A stretch of DNA of 9,739 nt from CALARM01 sp964431735 (GCA_964431735.1 CAYSLJ010000213.1:1-9739); one strand, 5' to 3'; shown: positions 1 to 6,121, counted from the stretch's first letter. Numbers and translations are program-made. Notes: a model not told the origin generated them from the letters alone.

Positions 1-1
1 G

Positions 2-88
2 ACCAGAGCGGTCATGGCTGTTTGGGGGGGGATTATTGGGATTACAGGATTTTATCTCCTGTACCCCGGGCAGTGTTCAGACGTTTAA
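2..88 (+). CDS. Possible 3' end of a membrane-protein gene (partial)
   Basis: The frame starting at position 2 is open from the window edge to a TAA at 86-88. It encodes about 28 residues, beginning near TRAVMAVWGG and ending in YPGQCSDV. The stretch is hydrophobic and Gly/Ile-rich and could be the last transmembrane helix of a protein that starts outside the window. Two points weaken the call. Frame 1 is also open here, although it runs on through the downstream heptamer repeats. In addition, bases 1-22 resemble a non-coding palindromic element at 3418-3439. The fragment is too short to assign to a family. Confidence 0.3.
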   Translation, partial: TRAVMAVWGGIIGITGFYLLYPGQCSDV

Positions 89-101
89 ATGAAGGCCAGT
101 T

Positions 102-145
102 ACGCATCACGCATCACGCATCACGCATCACGACTCATCACTCAC
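102..145. repeat. Heptamer tandem array (ACGCATC x4 plus degenerate units)
   Basis: Four exact tandem copies of ACGCATC occupy 102-129. They are followed by the degenerate units ACGACTC (130-136) and ATCACTC (137-143). The last two units grade into the GTGAGTA-type heptamer found elsewhere in the window (ACTCATC/ACTCAC read on the other strand), so this array links the two heptamer subfamilies. On the minus strand the unit reads GTGATGC, which contains TGA in every third frame position. No function is known. It resembles the short tandemly repeated repetitive sequences described in cyanobacteria and other bacteria. Confidence 0.9.
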
Positions 146-199
146 TTAAATTCTAATAAGTTATGAAATACACTATAAATAGCTGAACTCTATAAAAAT

Positions 200-228
200 T
201 TGTTTCTTAGAAGGTTTTTTCCTTTAAT
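200..228 (+). promoter_or_regulatory. Weak sigma70-like promoter candidate
   Basis: TTGTTT (200-205) and TTTAAT (223-228) are separated by 17 bases, which is a sigma70-like arrangement upstream of the membrane-protein gene. The -35 box matches the consensus at only three of six positions. AT-rich spacers give such matches by chance, so this is only a candidate. Apart from the heptamer array, nothing else stands out between 146 and 250. Confidence 0.2.
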
Positions 229-251
229 AAATAGAATGTTATTAGTCAATT

Positions 252-258
252 GGAGGTG
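252..258 (+). promoter_or_regulatory. Ribosome binding site that decides a TTG start
   Basis: GGAGGTG at 252-258 lies six bases before a TTG at 265. The reading frame is open further upstream, to another TTG at 250. That earlier start would overlap this strong Shine-Dalgarno sequence and has no comparable site before it. The start is therefore placed at 265. Confidence 0.75.
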
Positions 259-264
259 AGGGAT

Positions 265-1758
265 TTGGAAAAAAAAGAAAATAATCTTCCTCATACAGAA
301 GAGAAACTTCAGACTTTGCCGGAAAATACAGGTAAAGAAACTGCTCCTCTTTCAGATAAACCATTACGAGAACCTTCATTGCCGGAAGTTAAATCTACAG
401 AAGAATTAAAAACTGATAGAAAGGAACAGGAGGAAGTAAAACCTGAAATAAAAGAGGAACCAAAACCTGAGATAAAAGAAAAACCATTTACCATTCCTGT
501 TGCTCCCGATAAATATGATAAACAGGTCCTCACATTGAAAAACCTGGGTTACAGTGAACAACAGATTCTTGATAATCTATTACGTCTTAACCCGGAGTTA
601 CATGAGAAAAAACATGTTGCGGCACAGGCAGTAGGGAAATATTTCGAACGAAAACAGCCTGCCCCTGAACCTGTTGCTCCGGCAATAATGGGAGGTATGG
701 AATTGACTGAAGAAATGAAGGAATTTATAGAGTCATCTCTCAGAAAACAGATTGATGCTTTCAGAAATATAATAAAAGATGAAAGAGAAAGACGATTATC
801 TTTTATAGAAGCTTTGACTGTTAAAACACTTGAATGGGCTCCTATGGTACTCTTTATACAGCTTGTATTTACTGTTGCTTTTCTTTTATATAAAGGAGGT
901 CTCGATGGTATTGCAGTTATCTTCTACGGGCCTTCTGTTCCTTCCCAGATAATACCTCTTGCTTTTATCTTTTTAGTGGCAGGACTTTCCGTCATGATGG
1001 TCTTTTTAAAAGATCAAGTCTATGATGAAAAAGCACTGGATAAGTTGAAAGTGTTAATTTATCTTGTATTATTTCCTCTTATTCTGTCCATTCAGGTTAT
1101 GGCTCTGGATAGATACAGAAATGAAGCCAACTGGTACGATTTCAAAAGTATAAATAACAGAGACTATTTTTTAAAAAGATGGTATGAAACTGATTACAGA
1201 GATAGAATTATATTTTTAAACAGAGCCGCTGCTTTTATAGAAGCACCACATACCGGTCCTTCAGATATAACTGTTGTAGCAAGACCTCTTGTCTATCTTG
1301 GTGTAGATCTTTTTAACCCGAATTTATCTGACCAGAAAGTAATAGCCATATATAAAGCAATCCTCCTTTATGATCAGTCTTCCGGGCATAGAATAGAAGT
1401 TATAGAAAAATTACAGGACATGCTTACTGTACAGAAGACTGTTATGATTAATATGGATAACAGGCTTTCACTGACTAAAAACATGATAAACGACATGTCT
1501 TCAGTAAAATCAAAAGAGAGATTTTATATTATAGATAATATTATTGAGAAAATAAGAATTAATAAAAATCATAACCTGATTACTGTTATAAATATCCTGA
1601 AGAATGTACTTCGTAATGATAAGGATCTCACTGTAAGGCTTAAAGCTATCGAAGTTTTGACTGACCTGGGAACATCCAGGATTGTAATGGAAGACCTTAT
1701 ATCACAGGAAAAAGATCGGGCAGTGTTTCAGAGTCTTTATGAAGCAATAAATAAGTGA
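265..1758 (+). CDS. Three-helix membrane protein of unknown function with charged N-terminus
   Basis: I do not recognise the family. From the TTG start at 265 the protein has 497 residues. Residues 1-80 are a disordered-looking Glu/Lys/Pro-rich tail with near-repeats of KPEIKEEP and KPEIKEKP. A helical soluble segment follows (about 85-125), then a charged helix (about 150-185). Three hydrophobic segments (about 192-210, 228-248 and 262-281) should span the membrane. The C-terminal 210 residues are soluble and mostly helical; around 433-480 the pattern resembles a HEAT-like repeat (LKAIEVLTDLG). No signal peptide, catalytic motif or cysteine motif is visible. The TGA stop lies inside a GTGAGTAGTGAAC heptamer repeat. 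The gene converges on the minus-strand cluster and its neighbours give no clue to its role. Confidence 0.85.
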   Translation: MEKKENNLPHTEEKLQTLPENTGKETAPLSDKPLREPSLPEVKSTEELKTDRKEQEEVKPEIKEEPKPEIKEKPFTIPVAPDKYDKQVLTLKNLGYSEQQILDNLLRLNPELHEKKHVAAQAVGKYFERKQPAPEPVAPAIMGGMELTEEMKEFIESSLRKQIDAFRNIIKDERERRLSFIEALTVKTLEWAPMVLFIQLVFTVAFLLYKGGLDGIAVIFYGPSVPSQIIPLAFIFLVAGLSVMMVFLKDQVYDEKALDKLKVLIYLVLFPLILSIQVMALDRYRNEANWYDFKSINNRDYFLKRWYETDYRDRIIFLNRAAAFIEAPHTGPSDITVVARPLVYLGVDLFNPNLSDQKVIAIYKAILLYDQSSGHRIEVIEKLQDMLTVQKTVMINMDNRLSLTKNMINDMSSVKSKERFYIIDNIIEKIRINKNHNLITVINILKNVLRNDKDLTVRLKAIEVLTDLGTSRIVMEDLISQEKDRAVFQSLYEAINK

Positions 1759-1767
1759 GTAGTGAAC
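1755..1767. repeat. GTGAGTA-type heptamers overlapping the stop codon
   Basis: GTGAGTAGTGAAC at 1755-1767 is about two units of the GTGARTA heptamer family. Its first TGA (1756-1758) is the stop codon of the membrane-protein gene. It is a short version of the arrays at 4672-4723 and 6058-6121, again in the sense orientation of the gene it terminates. Confidence 0.65.
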
Positions 1768-1847
1768 ATGGTCGTTATGAAATGCTCTGAAATGGTTAAG
1801 GACTGCAAGAAAAACAACGTGACAATTGCTATAACAATAAGTATTCT

Positions 1848-1871
1848 CGCGTTACGCGTTACCCGTCACGA
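1848..1871. repeat. CGCGTTA heptamer array
   Basis: CGCGTTA occurs at 1848-1854 and 1855-1861, followed by a degenerate CCCGTCA at 1862-1868. On the minus strand the units read GTAACGC and GTGACGG, the same family as 3367-3394 and 3470-3499. A short open frame through this stretch gives residues like ALRVTRHD. These are a by-product of the repeat and recur in another repeat-derived frame near 3370-3395, so no gene is called here. Confidence 0.8.
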
Positions 1872-1902
1872 TTTAAATTGTAAAGTTATTTCCTGGCACC
1901 TT

Positions 1903-2119
1903 CTGAGTACCGTAACAGGTAAAAGGTTACCCATAAAAAGCTTCTGCCTGGCAGGCTCTGGAAAAGAAAAATTAGTTTTTTCTATAGTATTAAAAATTAA
2001 ATAAGGGTTAATTTATTGTCTGTAAAACAAATTATATAAGGCAAATTATTTTTCTTCGTAAGAGCCTGTCAGGCAGAAGCTGATAAAATGGTTACGAACT
2101 TATCTGGAGAGGTACTGAG
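1903..2119. repeat. Long imperfect inverted repeat, MITE-like or fold-back element
   Basis: The best-matched arms are 1939-1959 and 2061-2081, complementary at 20 of 21 positions and 101 bases apart. Pairing continues weakly outward (CTGAGTACC at 1903-1911 against GGTACTGAG at 2111-2119, 8 of 9). It also continues inward (GAAAAGAAAAATTA near 1961 against the complement of AATTATTTTTCTTCG near 2045). Inside each main arm is a smaller palindrome, GCCTGGCAGGC or GCCTGTCAGGC. The AT-rich core has no convincing gene. The layout of arms, small palindromes and empty core resembles a non-autonomous MITE. A large fold-back terminator between the two convergent genes is the alternative. No target-site duplication was identified. 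Confidence 0.6.
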
Positions 2120-2121
2120 TA

Positions 2122-3075
2122 TCAAGCATCGCTATTTAAATCATTTCTCAGAAATTCCATTACTCTTTTTGCCATTGGCAGTTCACGATCCAGTGAAAGG
2201 GCTTTCTGACTGTAAATATAAGCTTCTTCTGTCTTACCTGAAAGATAAAATAAATAGCCCATAATTGACATGGCTATTTTGTTTTTTCCGTTTTCTGACA
2301 ATATATTCAGCATAAGATTACCTGAGTCTGCGATTCTATTTTGAAGTATATAAAGTAATGACAGGTGAATTTTTATATCTATATTATGAGGAACTTTTTT
2401 TAAGGCATCTTCGGCAAAATTTATTGACTCGTCGATATTTCCTGTACCGTAATATATCTGGCTGAGCTGGAAAAGGGATTTCCAGTGTTCCGGCTCTATA
2501 GATATTGCCTCTAACAGATATTTTAACGATTTATCTTTCTTATCCTGAAAATACAGGTCATATCCTGCCTGATACAGGGCTTCCACCTTTTCTCTATCTG
2601 TTTGTGCTATATATATATTATAATCATTCCTTAATTCTAAAAATTCTTTTGCCAGAGGAACTATATCATAAAAATTTTTTACTGAATATATGATTGAATA
2701 TCCGTGAAAAGCACAGAACAAAAGCTCCGGGACAGGGGAATATATGCCGTAATAGCGGCAGGAATAAGGTCTGAACCTGTAAATGGAACAGCCCATCTTT
2801 TCTATATTATAAAGAGGACATCCTCTGTGGATAAGTTCTCCCTGAAGATCTCTTTTCTTTTGAATATAATCTTTGAAATCCTTTGCCTTTCTTTCCCGAC
2901 CTTCTTCTTTCAGTCTTACCTTTATAAGATCATATTCTATCTGACTTACACCATGTAATAGAAAATGACTGCAGCAAAAACGGCATGGAGAACAGAAATT
3001 TTTCTTTCCTCTGTCAAGCAGTTCAGCTGCCTTTGAATAAATGTTTTCAAGTCTTTCAAAAAAATTTGTTTTCAT
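2122..3075 (-). CDS. YkgJ-family cysteine-cluster protein with C-terminal TPRs
   Basis: The 317-residue protein has two parts. Residues 25-125 carry the YkgJ/UPF0153 zinc- or iron-binding signature: C28, C31, C34 and C35 in a CxxCxxCC block, then CPLYN and C-x-IY-x-FRP-x-x-CR with C86, C96 and C106, and C121 further on. Family members are thought to bind a metal or an Fe-S cluster, and the substrate is generally unknown. Residues 160-310 form about four tetratricopeptide-like helical pairs (for example YLLEAISIEPEHWKSLFQLS), a protein-docking module. No signal peptide or membrane segment is seen, so it is probably cytoplasmic. The ATG at 3073-3075 has no good Shine-Dalgarno sequence before it. 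The preceding gene ends at 3109, so the two may be co-transcribed. The metal-site call is firm; the function is not. Confidence 0.88.
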   Translation of the reverse strand: MKTNFFERLENIYSKAAELLDRGKKNFCSPCRFCCSHFLLHGVSQIEYDLIKVRLKEEGRERKAKDFKDYIQKKRDLQGELIHRGCPLYNIEKMGCSIYRFRPYSCRYYGIYSPVPELLFCAFHGYSIIYSVKNFYDIVPLAKEFLELRNDYNIYIAQTDREKVEALYQAGYDLYFQDKKDKSLKYLLEAISIEPEHWKSLFQLSQIYYGTGNIDESINFAEDALKKVPHNIDIKIHLSLLYILQNRIADSGNLMLNILSENGKNKIAMSIMGYLFYLSGKTEEAYIYSQKALSLDRELPMAKRVMEFLRNDLNSDA

Positions 3076-3108
3076 AATTTATATGGAGAGGTAGTTTATC
3101 TAAATAAT

Positions 3109-3327
3109 TTATTTTAAATAAAAATATATAATCCTCCCTGTGCCGGCCATAATAAATATCATGGCTATAATATAATAAAATACTCTTACTCCGTTATTAC
3201 CTGCAATCCTTTTTAAAAGCTTAATATACCATAGATCAAACAAAACAGGATAATTTCTGTTTGTTGCTATTATAAGCAAAATTCCTATTGAAATGAATAC
3301 AGGTGATATAAAAATAGTTTCTTCCAT
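3109..3327 (-). CDS. Small two-helix membrane protein, Imm17-like
   Basis: This 72-residue protein has two hydrophobic segments (about residues 6-22 and 48-70). They are joined by a basic loop ending in GNNGVRVFYYI. The layout of helix, short aromatic loop, K/R-rich stretch, G-x-R-x-FY and second helix recalls the small Imm17-type proteins, which were named as predicted toxin immunity proteins but also occur without toxins. The match is by memory of the pattern only. No toxin gene is visible nearby. No Shine-Dalgarno sequence precedes the ATG at 3325-3327. The gene sits 33 bases upstream of the YkgJ-TPR gene on the same strand. Confidence 0.55.
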   Translation of the reverse strand: MEETIFISPVFISIGILLIIATNRNYPVLFDLWYIKLLKRIAGNNGVRVFYYIIAMIFIMAGTGRIIYFYLK

Positions 3328-3365
3328 TATCAGTACCGTGACGTGTCACACAGTTTATATGAAAA

Positions 3366-3396
3366 TCGTAACGCGTAACGCGTAACGCGTTACGGG
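3366..3396. repeat. CGTAACG heptamer array, left arm of an inverted pair
   Basis: CGTAACG is repeated three times (3367-3387) and followed by CGTTACG (3388-3394). The 31 bases at 3366-3396 are complementary to 3470-3500 at 28 of 31 positions, so the two arrays can pair as one long stem. A single-strand reading of this array gives the spurious peptide ALRVTRYD. Confidence 0.88.
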
Positions 3397-3416
3397 AGGA
3401 ACAAATTTTCATGTTG

Positions 3417-3439
3417 TGACCGAACCGGTCATGGTTGCT
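3417..3439. repeat. Small palindrome TGACCG-AAC-CGGTCA related to the window's left edge
   Basis: TGACCG and CGGTCA form a six-base-pair stem around AAC at 3417-3431, inside the loop between the two inverted heptamer arrays. Bases 3418-3439 match bases 1-22 of the window at 17 of 22 positions, with the shared core CGGTCATGG. That suggests a dispersed intergenic element. Two copies, one of them at a window edge, are too few to be sure. Confidence 0.45.
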
Positions 3440-3469
3440 ACATACAGTATCCTGCACGTTGTATTTAAT

Positions 3470-3500
3470 CGCGTCACGCGTCACGCGTTACGCGTTACGA
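3470..3500. repeat. CGCGTCA/CGCGTTA heptamer array, right arm of an inverted pair
   Basis: Two copies of CGCGTCA (3470-3483) are followed by two of CGCGTTA (3484-3497). Read on the minus strand these are GTAACGC and GTGACGC units. They begin a few bases after the stop codon of the 380-residue zinc-ribbon gene. That stop (TAA at 3505-3507) itself lies in GTAACAG, which looks like a degenerate first unit. The array pairs with 3366-3396 across a 73-base loop. Confidence 0.88.
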
Positions 3501-3504
3501 CCTG

Positions 3505-4647
3505 TTACCTTGCTCTGATACTGCTGGGTTTAAAATAACCAAAATTTAAATCTCTATCTGTATTCGGGTCATAAAAGGGATCATCCGTATAGAGTATATA
3601 TCCGCTTTCACCTACCCACCGGTGTTTCCACTGGTTTGTATCCGTTTCTACAGCCCCTGTATAGGGGTTAACATATTCATCCTGATTTGTAAAGACCAGA
3701 TAGTATTCTCTGTTAATTTCCGACTGTACCTTATGTTTATGTTCTATTATTTCTCTGTATGTATTTTGGATATATTGCTGTGTTTCCCTTGCCCTCATAG
3801 ATCGTTCTCTTACACCTCTGTTCGATGCTATGAGCCAGTCCATATTGACTCTGACGGAATTTTCTATCATATTAAAAACAGGTTCCCATGTGTCAAATTC
3901 GTCTGCAGGTGTTCTTATATATTTGGTATCCTGGTTTTCCCACATGGAAGACGTATACATACTGTAATAAATAGTTGCAGTTATAAGTTTTTCTTTATAC
4001 CTTATTCCTTCTTCTTCGTACGTAACTGTCAGTATGATACTGTCGTAATTATACTGCATATACATGGCGTTCTGTGCCGTATGTTCCTGCCATTTCCTTA
4101 TTAAAGACGGAGAATTCTTACAATCCAGAACCTGAATATTTACAGCATATGGATGTATCTGAGGTATAATAACTGCAGTAAGGAAATCTATTGCTCTCAT
4201 GGCAGGTAAAACTGTCATACCATTACATGTACTGCCGGGAGGGAAACATGGATCCCTGAGATCATAAAAACGGTTACATGGCAGATAATGAAGTAATATT
4301 TTTCTGGTTCTGTCTTTCATTATTGAAAAGTTTAAAAAAGGTTCCTGTATGGACTGGGCAATACCTGCGCCGGGAGCCAGAGGATTTGGCCTGTATATGC
4401 CTCCTTCCGCATGCCAGTCATAAGGTATTAACATGGTAAAAGCCTGTTCATTCTGTTCCATATATGGTTTAAATATGACAGGTTTTACGTTAAGTTTTTC
4501 CTCTTGCCTGTATGAGCTGGTTCCTGCTCCCTGACTCTGTGACTGTGGTGGCTGTGAACATTCTTCAGGCAGAGAAGCGCCACAGCCTGTACAGAATTTT
4601 ATTACACATTTCAGTTCATTTCCACAGTAAGGACAGAATTTTATCAT
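3505..4647 (-). CDS. Zinc-ribbon protein of unknown function
   Basis: I do not recognise the main domain. The 380-residue protein begins with a zinc ribbon (C5-x-x-C8 and C19-x-x-C22, CPYCG and CTGCG). A Gln/Ser-rich linker follows (about 31-50), then an uncharacterised globular region (about 55-270) with YDWHAEGG near residue 76. A charged helix occupies about 280-315. The C-terminal tail is rich in Tyr, Trp and Asp and includes FTNQDEYVNPYTGAVETD and ILYTDDPFYDPNTD. No signal peptide or membrane helix is seen. GGAG precedes the ATG at normal distance. It lies 68 bases downstream of the FAD subunit, separated from it by a heptamer hairpin, so it may or may not belong to the hydroxylase operon. 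The stop codon lies in a degenerate heptamer. Confidence 0.85.
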   Translation of the reverse strand: MIKFCPYCGNELKCVIKFCTGCGASLPEECSQPPQSQSQGAGTSSYRQEEKLNVKPVIFKPYMEQNEQAFTMLIPYDWHAEGGIYRPNPLAPGAGIAQSIQEPFLNFSIMKDRTRKILLHYLPCNRFYDLRDPCFPPGSTCNGMTVLPAMRAIDFLTAVIIPQIHPYAVNIQVLDCKNSPSLIRKWQEHTAQNAMYMQYNYDSIILTVTYEEEGIRYKEKLITATIYYSMYTSSMWENQDTKYIRTPADEFDTWEPVFNMIENSVRVNMDWLIASNRGVRERSMRARETQQYIQNTYREIIEHKHKVQSEINREYYLVFTNQDEYVNPYTGAVETDTNQWKHRWVGESGYILYTDDPFYDPNTDRDLNFGYFKPSSIRAR

Positions 4648-4670
4648 TTTTTTATAACTCCTGAATGGTA

Positions 4671-4723
4671 AGTGGCGAGTAGTGAGCAGTGAGGATTATT
4701 TCTGCTCACTACTCACTACTCAC
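4671..4723. repeat. GTGAGTA heptamer hairpin at the end of the FAD-subunit gene
   Basis: Bases 4677-4689 and 4702-4714 are perfect 13-base complements around a 12-base loop. The arms are built from GTGAGTA-type heptamers. The right arm and the following ACTACTCACC contain the TAG stop (4716-4718) of the FAD-subunit gene. On the transcribed strand the hairpin lies just past the hydroxylase genes. It lacks a clear U-run, so it is not a classical intrinsic terminator, though it could pause polymerase or protect the 3' end of the mRNA. Confidence 0.8.
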
Positions 4724-5561
4724 CAGATTGTTCCAGAGCTTTTTCGAGCAGAACAGAAGTCATTTTTTCCCTGTATTCCCGAGTAGATCTCAGATCAGAT
4801 ATGGGTTTTGCTTCTTTTTCTATTATCTGTCCCGCATCTTTGATTATCTCTCCGGATATATGTTTACCTTTAAGGAAATCTGCTGTTTCTTTTGCCATAA
4901 TTACAGTAGGGCCTACTGCTCCCATGGCTATTTTTATATGTTCTATAGAACCATTATTTTTTCTGCCACATAAGGCCAGCGATACTTTTGATATGGCCAG
5001 GGCATTTCTCTGACCGAGTCTTACATAGGCTCCGAAATCTACTTTTTCTCTGGCTATTCTTATTTCTTTAATAATTTCCAGAGGTTTTCTCACAGTTTTC
5101 CCTGGTCCTTTAAAGAAATCCTCTATCGTGACCCATCTTTCCCCGGAAGCTTCCACAAGATGTATTTCCGCACCATGAACATAAAGAGGCGGTATAGAGT
5201 CTCCTGCAGGTGATGCATTTCCTATGTTTCCTCCTATAGTGGCGCGGTTCCTTATCTGAGGAGAACCTACATGGGAGCAGGCCTGAGTGAGTGCCGGAGT
5301 ATATAGTTTAAGATCTTTATGTTTTTCTATCTCGCCATGGGTGACAAGAGCGCCTATGGTAATATAATCTTTATCTATCTGTATGCCTTTTAATTCAGAC
5401 AATCCGCTTATGTCAATCACAGTAAATGGCCATGAAAGAAAATCATCTTTTATCCTTATAAGCAGATCCGTTCCTCCTGCAATAAAATAAGGATTTTCTA
5501 GATGCGGAAGTCCGGATAAATCACTTAAGTTCTTCAGTTTTATAACAGGAAATCTTCTCAC
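4716..5561 (-). CDS. Molybdenum hydroxylase FAD-binding (medium) subunit
   Basis: This is the FAD subunit of a xanthine-dehydrogenase-family enzyme. It takes electrons from the [2Fe-2S] subunit and passes them to an acceptor such as NAD+ or a ferredoxin. Both FAD loops are visible: AGGTDLL at residues 28-34, and IGGNIGNASPAGDSIPPL at 109-126. The C-terminal part (about 175-281) fits the CO-dehydrogenase flavoprotein C-terminal domain. At 281 residues it is normal length. It has only two cysteines (C95, C198), so the extra [4Fe-4S] insertion of 4-hydroxybenzoyl-CoA reductase is absent. The GTG start at 5559-5561 overlaps the TGA of the small subunit in a GTGA junction, with GGAGGT eight bases upstream. 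This implies translational coupling. The last two codons and the stop (GGT-GAG-TAG) merge into the heptamer repeat. Confidence 0.95.
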   Translation of the reverse strand: MRRFPVIKLKNLSDLSGLPHLENPYFIAGGTDLLIRIKDDFLSWPFTVIDISGLSELKGIQIDKDYITIGALVTHGEIEKHKDLKLYTPALTQACSHVGSPQIRNRATIGGNIGNASPAGDSIPPLYVHGAEIHLVEASGERWVTIEDFFKGPGKTVRKPLEIIKEIRIAREKVDFGAYVRLGQRNALAISKVSLALCGRKNNGSIEHIKIAMGAVGPTVIMAKETADFLKGKHISGEIIKDAGQIIEKEAKPISDLRSTREYREKMTSVLLEKALEQSGE

Positions 5562-6037
5562 TTTGCCACACCTCCTTCTGAAGCTTTTTGAATGGCAGAC
5601 ACTATTTTAGTGTATCCTGTACAGCGGCAGAGATTGCCGGAAATTCCCCGTTTTATCTCTTCTTCCGTAGGAGATGGATTTTCATCCAGAAGAGCTTTTG
5701 CGGAAATAATCATGCCCGGTATACAGAACCCGCACTGAACTGCCCCTTCTTCTATAAAAGATTTTTGCAATGAATGTAATTCTCTGCCATTACTTACTCC
5801 TTCTACAGTCAAAATTTCTGTTCCTTCAAGCTGTGAGCCGAGAACAAGACAGGCGTTTACCGCTTTCCCGTTCATCAATACGGTGCATGTTCCACATTCG
5901 CCTTTACCGCAACCTTCTTTTGTTCCTGTAAGCTTCAATGTATGTCTCAATATTTCCAGCAGAGTCATTGAAGGATCTATAGAAATATGCTTTTTTTCTC
6001 CGTTAACTATAAAATTAAGATCTATCAGTTCTGACAT
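5558..6037 (-). CDS. Molybdenum hydroxylase [2Fe-2S] (small) subunit
   Basis: This 159-residue subunit carries the two [2Fe-2S] clusters linking the molybdenum site to FAD. The N-terminal plant-ferredoxin-like domain holds C43, C48, C51 and C63 (GCGKGECGTC followed by NAC). The C-terminal four-helix domain holds C102, C105, C137 and C139 (QCGFC and CRC, with GNLCRCTGY). All eight ligands are present and the length is normal. AAGGAG lies six bases before the ATG at 6035-6037. The gene follows the large subunit after a heptamer hairpin and overlaps the FAD-subunit gene. The large-small-FAD order differs from the medium-small-large order of the cox operon. It is a cytoplasmic protein. Confidence 0.96.
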   Translation of the reverse strand: MSELIDLNFIVNGEKKHISIDPSMTLLEILRHTLKLTGTKEGCGKGECGTCTVLMNGKAVNACLVLGSQLEGTEILTVEGVSNGRELHSLQKSFIEEGAVQCGFCIPGMIISAKALLDENPSPTEEEIKRGISGNLCRCTGYTKIVSAIQKASEGGVAK

Positions 6038-6053
6038 ATATATCTCCTTTCTA

Positions 6054-6121
6054 AAATAGTGAGTAGTGAATAGTGAGTAGTGAATAGAAATGTCTACTCA
6101 CTACTCACTATTCACTGTTCA
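6054..6121. repeat. GTGARTA heptamer hairpin between large and small subunit genes
   Basis: Bases 6065-6087 and 6094-6116 are complementary at 22 of 23 positions around a six-base loop (AAATGT). Both arms are runs of GTGAGTA and GTGAATA heptamers. The right arm contains the TGA stop of the large-subunit gene (6112-6114), and its last codons (AGT-GAA-CAG) look repeat-derived. The hairpin ends before the small subunit's ribosome site. In the mRNA it would be a very stable stem inside the operon and could change subunit ratios through pausing or differential decay. That role is inferred. Confidence 0.88.

Noticed and set aside
102..145. CRISPR array
   Set aside because: Units are 7 bp and contiguous, with no spacers and no cas genes.
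1762..2004. 80-residue plus-strand open frame
   Set aside because: It runs through heptamer repeats and the inverted repeat, has no ribosome site, and its peptide ALRVTRHD is just translated repeat.
2100..3104. Near-identical TATMTGGAGAGGTA at about 2100-2115 and 3080-3095, flanking the YkgJ-TPR gene as direct repeats
   Set aside because: A match of this length is expected about once or twice by chance in a window this size, and no other sign of insertion is present.
3236..3484. 82-residue minus-strand open frame
   Set aside because: It overlaps the small membrane-protein gene and both heptamer arrays, and contains the repeat-derived peptide ALRVTRYD.
3622..4104. 160-residue plus-strand open frame
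   Set aside because: It is antisense to the zinc-ribbon gene, has a Cys/Phe/Tyr-rich composition typical of a shadow frame, and has no family motif.
4716..5561. 4-hydroxybenzoyl-CoA reductase beta subunit
   Set aside because: There is no [4Fe-4S] insertion, and only two scattered cysteines are present.
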